Assembly (NCBI GenBank): GCA_002707085.1
Contig: PALY01000037.1
Location: 1 to 6,876, forward strand
Direction: 5' to 3'
Length of the DNA: 6,876 nucleotides
Source: Deltaproteobacteria bacterium
Lineage (GTDB): Bacteria; Myxococcota_A; UBA796
The notes beneath the pieces were generated by a model. That model saw only the letters and a program-made list of their open reading frames with translations. It was not told the origin of the DNA and made no database searches. The position numbers and the translations under genes were made by a program. The number at the start of each line of letters is the position of its first letter. Position 1 is the stretch's first letter. Positions 1-6,295 of this stretch are shown in pieces.

Positions 1-1322
1 GAGTCGGGGTGTCCTATCCGAACTTCTGAACCGCTTCCGCGTTTGTACCCAGAGCTGATGACCCAGGCGTCCTTGAGTTGGCCTGCGATCCATCCGGCTG
101 TGGGTGTGCGTCCAGCGCCTCCATTGACCAGCCCGCCAACGACAACGGTTGGCGTTTGAATTTCATTGGTTTTGGTTTGTGTCTTTCTGTGTAAACCGGA
201 CGCTATCCTCCAGATGAGGGATGCCGGATACAGCCAGGGTCGAGCAATACGTTCGGAAGGGACTTGAGGTTTTGGAATTCGTCTGGCGACCTGTTTTGCA
301 GCGTCGCTGGTGTGAACGGGTTTGCCCGGTTGGTCCAATGCTGTAGAAAACGCAGTCATGAGACCTTCCGGTGCGCGGGCAAGGATTGCGTTTGCGTGTT
401 GCCAGGCCTGGGGGTTCCCGTGTGTATATGGTCCGTGGACAATGGGGGTGCCGGCTACAATTGCTTCCGCTGGAGAATGACCTCCGATCTCTGGACTGTA
501 GGTACCACCGATAAATGCAGCAGACGCTTGGGGATACAGTCCAGCAAGTTCCCCCATGGTGTCCAATAGAACAATGTCGCTATCAGGTACGAAGCCTGCA
601 CTTCGCAAACTCCAGTTGCGGCCATCCAACAATTTTGAAAGTTCTGGAATACGGGCCAGATGCCTGGGTGCGATGATCAACATCGGTTTGGGATTGGGCA
701 GCGCATCCCATGCTGCCAAGACATGGGCTTCATCGCCGTCGCGTGTGCTGCCCGCAATGATCGTGGGGCGTTCAATGTTGATGCAAGCTTGAGGTACAGG
801 CGCGGACATCTTTAAATCGCCAGTCTCCGCTTGAGCGATCCAGGTGATGTCTTTTGTAAGCCACCTCCAAATGGGTCCGAACCGTTTCCAGCGGGCCTGT
901 CCTCGGCCATTTTTGGCATTCACCACAACCACTGGGATGTCACGGACCCGGCATGCATGGAGCCACCCCGGCCACAACTCTCCTTCGATCAATACGAGTC
1001 TGCCGGGTCGGGCTTTATCCAGCCATCTCCCGACCACCCAAGGCAGGTCTAAGGGTGCTGGGAAAGCACCGGGAACAGGTGTTCGCCATGATGAAGAAGT
1101 TCGCCAGCAGGGCTGTATATGGCGTTCCAAGGCAGTGGCAGCCACATGCTCTCCAGCGCTCGCACCATGGAGCCAAGTCCAGCCCGGCACAGGTGCAGGA
1201 ATGTTCCAAATGTGTCGTCGAGCGGCGGGCATCAGCAGCAAGAACGGGCTGGCGAGCCATCCGGCCAATCGCCATATGGTCAGGAACATCCATCCACACC
1301 CAGCATCCAGTGCTTGATTCAT
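1..1322 (-). CDS. waaA-lpxK: WaaA (Kdo transferase)-LpxK (lipid A 4'-kinase) fusion, 3'-truncated by window edge
   Basis: Continuous frame from ATG 1320-1322 to the left edge: 440 codons, no stop. Residues about 8-30 form a membrane anchor. WaaA landmarks follow: GASAGE (E58, the family's catalytic base), EGELWPG (113-117, usually E-T-E-L-W-P-N), STRDGDE (192-198), PRH (219-221), DTMGEL (254-259) and GGHSPAEA (280-287). WaaA transfers Kdo from CMP-Kdo to lipid IVA at the inner membrane. From about residue 360, RPWLYPASLIW and then GGLVNGGAGRTP (396-407) and SSGY (423-426) match the start of LpxK, the ATP-dependent 4'-kinase of the lipid A disaccharide. No in-frame ATG, GTG or TTG lies between 335 and the edge, so a separate lpxK start is unlikely. 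Oddities: the WaaA part is short (about 350 residues against about 425 in E. coli), and the LpxK P-loop lysine is Arg405. The start has only a weak GGGGT ribosome site. The family calls are firm; the activity of the LpxK part is uncertain. Confidence 0.88.
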   Translation of the reverse strand, partial: MNQALDAGCGWMFLTIWRLAGWLASPFLLLMPAARRHIWNIPAPVPGWTWLHGASAGEHVAATALERHIQPCWRTSSSWRTPVPGAFPAPLDLPWVVGRWLDKARPGRLVLIEGELWPGWLHACRVRDIPVVVVNAKNGRGQARWKRFGPIWRWLTKDITWIAQAETGDLKMSAPVPQACINIERPTIIAGSTRDGDEAHVLAAWDALPNPKPMLIIAPRHLARIPELSKLLDGRNWSLRSAGFVPDSDIVLLDTMGELAGLYPQASAAFIGGTYSPEIGGHSPAEAIVAGTPIVHGPYTHGNPQAWQHANAILARAPEGLMTAFSTALDQPGKPVHTSDAAKQVARRIPKPQVPSERIARPWLYPASLIWRIASGLHRKTQTKTNEIQTPTVVVGGLVNGGAGRTPTAGWIAGQLKDAWVISSGYKRGSGSEVRIGHPD

Positions 1323-1345
1323 TGACACCCCATACCCCAAAAGGG

Positions 1346-1385
1346 AACGGGGCGATATCGCATTGCGATATCGCCCCGTTTTTTT
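1346..1385. terminator. Perfect 16-bp stem-loop with a T-tract on the plus-strand side
   Basis: Arms 1346-1361 and 1365-1380 are perfect reverse complements around a 3-base loop. Seven Ts (1379-1385) follow on the plus strand, giving a textbook intrinsic terminator for plus-strand transcription. Read along the minus strand, the direction of all genes here, the stem is preceded by seven As and followed only by GTTCCCTTTT, a poor terminator tail. It lies 16 bases past the stop of the CTERM protein gene and 23 bases before the waaA-lpxK ATG. Each arm contains the self-complementary GCGATATCGC, so the element is also a tandem pair of palindromes with a 13-base period. It may be a bidirectional terminator, an attenuator or an mRNA-stabilising hairpin. 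Confidence 0.6.
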
Positions 1386-1396
1386 GAATGAAAGAA

Positions 1397-2656
1397 TCAG
1401 TCGTCTTTACGACGGCCCATGGCAACCAAACCGAGCGCTAGGGCGAGGCCCAAAGGTGCAGTACGGTTACCGGTTGTTGAGCAACCACTGGCTGCTGCAG
1501 GTGTCTCCACCGTGATGTTGTTTGTTGTGGTGGGGAGCGATTCGTCGTTGCTCTCATCGGAGATTTCATCTTCGATGTCACCGTTGTCAGATTCATCTGA
1601 AACGTCGTTGTTTCCACCGTTGTCATTACCGCCGTTACCATTGTTTTCGTAGTCTCCCATATCGATCTCTGGACGACTAATTTCGATATCGGTCAGCGCG
1701 ATGCTCATTGTGCTTGCTGAATCCCACCAGTACCAGCGAGGGTAGTTGGCAGTTCCTGAAAGCTCCAAGCGCTCCAGGTTGAAGCCCTTGTCTTCGTCAG
1801 CTTGCATGACAATCATGAACTCGTGGTACGCGTTTTGATCCATGCGGTCCCAGCTGTCCAAGTACAGGTCCCAGTCCATATCGGCAGGTGTACCTTGGAC
1901 CATCATTTCCCAGCGCCACAGTGTGATTTGGTATTTGGTTTGAATCTGGAAGCTATCGTTCATGTAGCCCTTGGCTTGAACTGTGGCTTCAGCTTCGGTG
2001 CGGACACCGTCAGCGCTTTCTTCGTACTCATAGGCCACAAGTGCCGCGCCTTCGGCGTTGGTGTTGAGTCCATAGGAGCTTTCCATGGTCACAGAACCAT
2101 AGGAGTCCCAGCCGTACGATTCAAAAGGAAGTGACCAGTCCCATCGGAAACCAGCATTGTCCATGTCATTGTAGGTTTCTGCATGGAGGCTCAGTACAGG
2201 AGAGTCCTCTACTTGAAGCGCCCAGTCTTCTTCTAGGTTGGGGCTTGTGCGTGCCTTCACTACGGCGACCCAAAAGTCGGAACCACGGTCGATGGAAGAT
2301 TCAAACCAGAAAAACTCGACGATCATGTCTGTCGTGTTTCCGTTCCGATCTTCTACACCCGCGTAAAGGGTGTTTCCTGAGAAGAAGGCATACCGGTAGT
2401 TTTCGTCGTCTTCGACGACTCCAGCAGTCACTTCTGCAAAGCTGACATCGATGTCACCCTTCAGCATCAACGCACCCTTGAAGGAGGTTTCTGCATCGCT
2501 GATGGAATCAGAAGAAGAAGAAGTACTGTCGTAATCGTCGTAGTCGTCTTCGTATGAGTCCCAATCGAAAAGGCCTGTGTCCTGTGCCTGAGCAGTTCCT
2601 ACAGAGAGGGTGGCTGCAAGGCCGATTGTTCCGAAAATTGTTTTGGTTCGCTTCAT
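1397..2656 (-). CDS. Secreted acidic Trp-rich protein with MYXO-CTERM-like C-terminal tail, function unknown
   Basis: 419 residues from ATG 2654-2656. This start is chosen because GGAG lies 6 bases upstream and a clean signal peptide follows: MKRTK, hydrophobic 7-20, and an AQA box with predicted cleavage after residue 24. Next come an Asp/Tyr/Ser-rich stretch (31-58, including DDYDDYD and a Ser run) and a core of about 270 residues rich in Trp, Tyr, Glu and Asp (60-330), probably beta-rich. A disordered Asn/Gly/Asp/Glu linker (335-375) and Thr/Pro residues follow. The tail has Gly-Cys (391-392), a hydrophobic helix (399-413) and RRKDD, the layout of MYXO-CTERM-type sorting signals that are processed and anchored at the cell surface. 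I do not recognise the core domain; no catalytic motif is visible. The gene sits between msbA and waaA-lpxK and probably has its own promoter in the gap upstream. It is likely an envelope or surface protein; any link to LPS is only positional. Confidence 0.85.
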   Translation of the reverse strand: MKRTKTIFGTIGLAATLSVGTAQAQDTGLFDWDSYEDDYDDYDSTSSSSDSISDAETSFKGALMLKGDIDVSFAEVTAGVVEDDENYRYAFFSGNTLYAGVEDRNGNTTDMIVEFFWFESSIDRGSDFWVAVVKARTSPNLEEDWALQVEDSPVLSLHAETYNDMDNAGFRWDWSLPFESYGWDSYGSVTMESSYGLNTNAEGAALVAYEYEESADGVRTEAEATVQAKGYMNDSFQIQTKYQITLWRWEMMVQGTPADMDWDLYLDSWDRMDQNAYHEFMIVMQADEDKGFNLERLELSGTANYPRWYWWDSASTMSIALTDIEISRPEIDMGDYENNGNGGNDNGGNNDVSDESDNGDIEDEISDESNDESLPTTTNNITVETPAAASGCSTTGNRTAPLGLALALGLVAMGRRKDD

Positions 2657-2662
2657 GTTGAA

Positions 2663-2666
2663 CTCC
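2663..2666 (-). promoter_or_regulatory. Ribosome binding site GGAG that fixes the CTERM protein start
   Basis: GGAG lies 6 bases before ATG 2654-2656 on the minus strand. The frame stays open upstream to another ATG at 2827, but that adds 57 residues with no secretory character ahead of a good signal peptide. The site therefore decides the start. Confidence 0.65.
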
Positions 2667-2719
2667 ACGGGTTGGGTTGTGGTGTTGTTTGAGATGACTG
2701 CTTGTACCGCAGGTTGAAG

Positions 2720-2776
2720 GACCCTTGTGTGACGGGGAGGTGAAACGGCATTCGATTTGGTGACACGAGTGTGACG
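2720..2776. repeat. Pair of 15-base direct repeats spaced 42 bases
   Basis: GACCCTTGTGTGACG (2720-2734) and GACACGAGTGTGACG (2762-2776) match at 12 of 15 positions, with GTGTGACG exact. The 42-base spacing is four turns of B-DNA, which would put both copies on one face of the helix. They lie 64-120 bases upstream of the CTERM protein ATG, a sensible place for activator sites. The match is short and could be chance. Confidence 0.35.
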
Positions 2777-2868
2777 ATGCAAAAAAACACCCCAAAAATT
2801 GGAATTTAGAGCGCAACAGATCGGCACAATCGGTGGTTTTGGTGTCTTGAAACAGACAACCCAACAGT

Positions 2869-4593
2869 TCAGGCTTCAGGAAATGCCTGGTGTTGGATGA
2901 GCCGTGCATAGGCTCCGGACGCCGCAATCAGATCGTCGTGAGGGCCGCCATCGATGATGCGTCCTTCTTCAATCACGATGATTCTGTCTGCATTTCGTAC
3001 CGTAGACAGTCGGTGTGCAATGGCCAAAACTGTTTTGTCTTTCATCAAACGTTCAAGTGCTTCCTGTACCAATGCCTCAGACGTAGCGTCGAGCGCGCTT
3101 GTGGCTTCATCTAGAATCAGTATGGGTGCATTTCGCAGCACTGCCCGAGCGATACAGATGCGTTGGCGCTGCCCGCCGCTAAGCCGCATTCCCAGTTCAT
3201 CGATGCGTGTCTGATAGCCCAGGGGGAGTTCAGATATGAAACTGTGTGCATTGGCAATTTGGGCTGCATGCTCGATTTGTTCGATAGAAGCAGCGGTGCC
3301 AAAGCTGATGTTGGCTGCCACTGTGTCATTAAAGAGGAAAGTCTCCTGACTCACGACAGCGACGGATCGGCGTAGATCCACCAGTTGGATGTCCGTAATA
3401 TCGACGCCATCCATTGTGATGCGTCCATGGGTCGGGTCAATGAATCGCGGGATCATATTGGCGATTGTGGATTTCCCGGCACCGGAAGCACCGACCAAGG
3501 CGACCACTTCACCCGCACCAATTTCTAGATCAACGCCTTGCAGCACAGGTCCGTCACCATAATCAAAGGTGACATGATGAAAGCTGATGGTGGCAGGTGC
3601 TTTTGGCCCAGACTGTGTTCCCTGGTCACGAATCGAGGGTTCAGTGTCGAGAATGGTGAAGATGGACTCAGCCCCTGCCAGCGCCCTTTGGGTCAGGCTG
3701 TGTATTTTCGAGATGCCCTTTAGCGGTTCGTTCAGCAGTCCAAGTGCCACCATGAAGGCGATCAACTCGCCCGCCTTGATTTCTCCTGCAAATACCTGTT
3801 GTCCACCCAACCACAAAACAGCACCGACACCGATTGCTGCGATGAGTTCAACAGCCGGGCCGGGCATCAGTTGTGCCAAGAAGGCTTTCATTTGTAGTGT
3901 GCGCTGTTCTTCGTTGGCTTGGTCGAACTCAGCTTGACGTTGTTGTTCTCCGGCGAAGGAGGCGACCACGCGTATGCCTGTCAGTGTTTCGCTGGCGGTG
4001 CTGGATAGACCTGCCAGATTATCGAGACTGGCTTTGCTGGAATGTCGGAGTCGAGAACCGAAACGCGCAATCGGCCATGCCACCAAAGGAAGTACAGCCA
4101 CTGCAATTAATGTGAGCCACGGGTTCATCCAGGCTGCAGCGGCAATGAGAGCAATCAGTGTCAGCGGTTGTTGGACCGCCGTTACAATCCCACTGACCCC
4201 ATATTGAATGGTGGTGACATCATTTGTGAGCCTTGCAAGAATGGCTCCTGTGGGGTGGCGCTGGTGCCAGCCTGGGTCCATACGAAGAAGGTGTTGAAAC
4301 AACTGACCACGGAGTCTTGTGATGACTTCCCACGCGATTTCGCGGGTCAACATCCCTCGACCTACAGTGAGTGCGCCTCGTACGGCATACAGGCCGATCA
4401 GCGCCAATGGCATCACCATCAAGAGTTTATCGTCTTGTTCAATGAGAACTTGATCGAGTACTTGTTCGATCAACAGAACAAGCGTGCCAGGAATGAGGGC
4501 TTGTAGTCCCATGAGAAGCAGTGCCAATGCGAAAGCCGCCCGATGTGGCTTGAAGTACATCAGCATCCGTCGAACGGTTGCTTTTTTGTTCAT
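2869..4593 (-). CDS. msbA: MsbA-type lipid A flippase, half-size ABC exporter
   Basis: 574 residues from ATG 4591-4593; E. coli MsbA is 582. An N-terminal six-helix ABC exporter domain (about 20-300) is followed by a nucleotide-binding domain (about 333-560). Its motifs are complete: A-loop tyrosine (Y345), Walker A GASGAGKST (368-376, K374), Q-loop VVSQE (Q416), signature LSGGQ (471-475), Walker B ILILDE (491-496), SALD and the switch histidine in AIAHRLST (H527). As a homodimer in the inner membrane it would flip core-lipid A from the cytoplasmic to the periplasmic leaflet using ATP. The start at 4593 is preferred over the in-frame ATG at 4650 because it has GGAG 6 bases upstream and makes a 4-base ATGA overlap with the preceding glycosyltransferase. 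The lipid-exporter subfamily is close to multidrug half-transporters, so MsbA identity rests on lpxB and waaA nearby as well as on sequence. Confidence 0.88.
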   Translation of the reverse strand: MNKKATVRRMLMYFKPHRAAFALALLLMGLQALIPGTLVLLIEQVLDQVLIEQDDKLLMVMPLALIGLYAVRGALTVGRGMLTREIAWEVITRLRGQLFQHLLRMDPGWHQRHPTGAILARLTNDVTTIQYGVSGIVTAVQQPLTLIALIAAAAWMNPWLTLIAVAVLPLVAWPIARFGSRLRHSSKASLDNLAGLSSTASETLTGIRVVASFAGEQQRQAEFDQANEEQRTLQMKAFLAQLMPGPAVELIAAIGVGAVLWLGGQQVFAGEIKAGELIAFMVALGLLNEPLKGISKIHSLTQRALAGAESIFTILDTEPSIRDQGTQSGPKAPATISFHHVTFDYGDGPVLQGVDLEIGAGEVVALVGASGAGKSTIANMIPRFIDPTHGRITMDGVDITDIQLVDLRRSVAVVSQETFLFNDTVAANISFGTAASIEQIEHAAQIANAHSFISELPLGYQTRIDELGMRLSGGQRQRICIARAVLRNAPILILDEATSALDATSEALVQEALERLMKDKTVLAIAHRLSTVRNADRIIVIEEGRIIDGGPHDDLIAASGAYARLIQHQAFPEA

Positions 4594-5267
4594 GGACCTC
4601 TCCACCGTAGGGCAGGAACGACCCATGCGGCTTCGATTGCGATGTCCCATGACATCTTGGAATCACCTGTGAGTCGTTCCGCAAAGATGATGGGCACTTC
4701 GGTGATGGAGGCGTTGTTCTTATAGGCTCGGTAGGTGGTTTCGATTTGAAATGCGTACCCTTCGGAGCGAATGCTGGGCAGATCGATACCGTTCAGTGTT
4801 TCTGCCCGCCAAGCTTTGAAGCCACCGGTAAGGTCTTGAAATGGCAGGCCAAGCAAGGTGCGTGCGTAGCCTGAACCAAATCTGGAGAGCAGCTGTCGAC
4901 TGGCTTCCCAGTTTTCGATTCCTCCACCAGGCACCCATCGAGAACCCAAAACCAAGTCGTTGTTTTTGGACGCGTCTATGAGACGGGGAACGTCGGCTGG
5001 CTGGTGAGAAAGATCGGCGTCCATTTGAACGATGGGGTCCAGGCCCATTTCGATGGCCTTCGACATTCCTCGCACATATGCGCTTGCGAGACCAAGTTTG
5101 CTCCCACGACGAATAACGATGGCGCCGGCTTCCTCGGCGATTGAAGCAGTGCCATCTGTACTGCCGTCGTCGACTACGATGAGTTGAGCATCGAGAGGTT
5201 TCAGACCCTCAATTAGCGTGGGTATATTGCCCGCTTCATTGTATGTCGGCGTCACGATACCGATCAT
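4590..5267 (-). CDS. DPM1-like polyprenyl-phosphate glycosyltransferase (family GT2)
   Basis: 225 residues. The GT-A fold motifs of dolichyl/polyprenyl-phosphate mannose synthases are all present: TPTYNEAGN (6-14), VVDDGSTDGT (31-40), the metal-binding QMDADLSHQP (81-90, DAD at 83-85), LGSRWVPGG (107-115), NWEASR (119-124), DLTGGFKAW (145-153) and a C-terminal TGDSKMSW (200-207). The likely reaction is transfer of a hexose, most often mannose from GDP-mannose, to polyprenyl phosphate at the cytoplasmic membrane face. It has no C-terminal membrane helices, so it is the short soluble DPM1 type and not the GtrB or ArnC type. AGGAG lies 5 bases before the ATG. Both ends overlap neighbours by ATGA (lpxB at 5264-5267, msbA at 4590-4593), so it is translated with lipid A genes. 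Donor sugar and final acceptor cannot be read from sequence; lipid A, core or protein glycosylation are all possible. Confidence 0.87.
   Translation of the reverse strand: MIGIVTPTYNEAGNIPTLIEGLKPLDAQLIVVDDGSTDGTASIAEEAGAIVIRRGSKLGLASAYVRGMSKAIEMGLDPIVQMDADLSHQPADVPRLIDASKNNDLVLGSRWVPGGGIENWEASRQLLSRFGSGYARTLLGLPFQDLTGGFKAWRAETLNGIDLPSIRSEGYAFQIETTYRAYKNNASITEVPIIFAERLTGDSKMSWDIAIEAAWVVPALRWRGP
4597..4603 (-). promoter_or_regulatory. Ribosome binding site GGAGAGG that fixes the msbA start
   Basis: GGAGAGG stands just before ATG 4591-4593 on the minus strand, the GGAG part 6 bases away. It lies inside the end of the upstream glycosyltransferase gene, consistent with translational coupling through the ATGA overlap. 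It argues against the longer start at 4650. Confidence 0.65.
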
Positions 5268-6295
5268 GGGGTCTCCTGTATCCAGGCATGAATGATATCC
5301 GCTGTTCTGCGGGTCGCCCCAGGGTCGCCAAGGGCACTTAGATTCACAGCCTGATGCTCAGGCAGGCCTTGAAGGGCGTCTGCAAGCACATGCGGTTTCA
5401 GGTTCTGAACGAACTCGGGTACTACCTGATCTTTGGCGAGAATGTTTGGCATTGCGATATGTTGTATCCCCCGAACGAGCCGGCGGCCCAACCAGTATGT
5501 GATCGGATGGACCTGGTGTGCCACCACTTGGGGAACGCCCATCACTGCCAACTCCAATGTGACGGTTCCGCTTTTTGTGAGAACCGCACGAGCAGACGAG
5601 AGAGATTGGATGTCGGGTCCGCGTTCTATCCAGTCAGGAAGCGTGAGCTTTGAAACAGGACTTACGAGTCGAAACTGTAGGTTGGGATCGGATGAGCGTA
5701 GTTCTTCGGCGGTCTGAATGAAGATGGGCAACAAGCGGTCCGTTTCTTGTTCTCGGGAGCCTGGTGCCAGCCCAATTAATGTTGAGTCTACGTTGGTTCG
5801 GGGCTGTATTCTATCCATGACTGGGTGACCGACCCATTGTGTGTCTAAGTCTGGGTACAGTTCGGGTTCAAAATCGAACAGGCAAAGAAGATGGTCCAAT
5901 GACGCGGATATTCCTTCCACTCGTCCAGGCCTCCAAGCCCAGACTTGTGGGCTGACCCAGCCTATGGTTCGAATCCCCATAGAACGAGATACTTTTCCGA
6001 TGGGTAGGTGAAGATCGGGTGCATCGATCAGGACCACGGCATCGACGGAGTCATCCAAGGCTCCGCACAGGGTTGCACGGGTGTGTTGGATGGCCCCCAA
6101 TTTACGGAGCACCTCCACAAAGCCCATGCCACACACGTCTTCCATATTTGCCAGAGCTTGGACTCCCGCATCTCTCATGGCGGGACCCGCTAATCCAAAT
6201 GCATCGATCGATCCCCGTTCTTTCAGGGCGCGAACGAGTGCTGCGGCGAGCAGATCACCTGAAGGTTCAGCAGCGGAGATTAAGAGTCTGCGCAT
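5264..6295 (-). CDS. lpxB: Lipid-A-disaccharide synthase
   Basis: 343 residues, somewhat shorter than E. coli LpxB (382). Family motifs in order: AEPSGD (9-14, usually GEPSGD or GETSGD), LIDAPDLHLP (89-98), WVSPQVWAWRPGRV (113-126), FEPELY (142-147), VGHPVMD (155-161), APGSREQE (177-184), TKSGTVTLE (240-248), MPNILAK (282-288) and VPEFVQ (292-297). The enzyme is a peripheral membrane GT19 glycosyltransferase that condenses UDP-2,3-diacylglucosamine with lipid X to form the tetraacylated disaccharide 1-phosphate, the substrate of LpxK. The ATG at 6293-6295 lies within the end of the upstream asparaginase-like gene (16-base overlap), and the stop shares ATGA with the glycosyltransferase. All the main motifs are present, so the enzyme is expected to be active. 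Confidence 0.93.
   Translation of the reverse strand: MRRLLISAAEPSGDLLAAALVRALKERGSIDAFGLAGPAMRDAGVQALANMEDVCGMGFVEVLRKLGAIQHTRATLCGALDDSVDAVVLIDAPDLHLPIGKVSRSMGIRTIGWVSPQVWAWRPGRVEGISASLDHLLCLFDFEPELYPDLDTQWVGHPVMDRIQPRTNVDSTLIGLAPGSREQETDRLLPIFIQTAEELRSSDPNLQFRLVSPVSKLTLPDWIERGPDIQSLSSARAVLTKSGTVTLELAVMGVPQVVAHQVHPITYWLGRRLVRGIQHIAMPNILAKDQVVPEFVQNLKPHVLADALQGLPEHQAVNLSALGDPGATRRTADIIHAWIQETP

Larger units (their letters stand above)
2657..2868 (-). promoter_or_regulatory. Upstream region of the CTERM protein gene
   Basis: This 212-base gap follows three overlapping genes (lpxB, glycosyltransferase, msbA), so it is the natural place for a new promoter driving the secreted-protein gene. I cannot assign -35 and -10 boxes with confidence: the best pair on the minus strand (TTGTGC, 15 bases, TAAATT, around 2805-2832) is weak. 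The region also holds the direct repeat listed separately. No intrinsic terminator for msbA is evident. Confidence 0.35.

Noticed and set aside
264..1317. Open frames on the plus strand (for example 264-569, 844-1317, 953-1387)
   Set aside because: They lie antisense to the WaaA-LpxK frame, whose translation shows conserved family motifs throughout; their own translations show no family motif and no ribosome site stands out.
1015..1425. Minus-strand 136-residue frame crossing the stem-loop
   Set aside because: It overlaps waaA in another frame and runs through the hairpin and the end of the CTERM gene; the protein looks random. The waaA frame at 1322 explains the region.
1550..1660. Repeated ccgttgtca-like triplets as a tandem repeat
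   Set aside because: They encode the Asn/Gly/Asp/Glu-rich linker of the CTERM protein; low-complexity coding explains them.
2656..2827. Longer N-terminus for the CTERM protein, from an ATG at 2827
   Set aside because: The added 57 residues would precede a complete signal peptide and its ribosome site, and they cover the likely promoter region. The peptide repeat RHTRV in it is only the DNA direct repeat read in frame.
2841..2862. Imperfect inverted repeat just after msbA as a terminator
   Set aside because: The 8-bp stem has a mismatch, is not GC-rich and has no T-tract on either side.
2508..2927. Minus-strand 139-residue frame spanning the msbA end and the CTERM gene start
   Set aside because: It overlaps both real genes in a different frame, and the signal peptide and ribosome site support the other frame.
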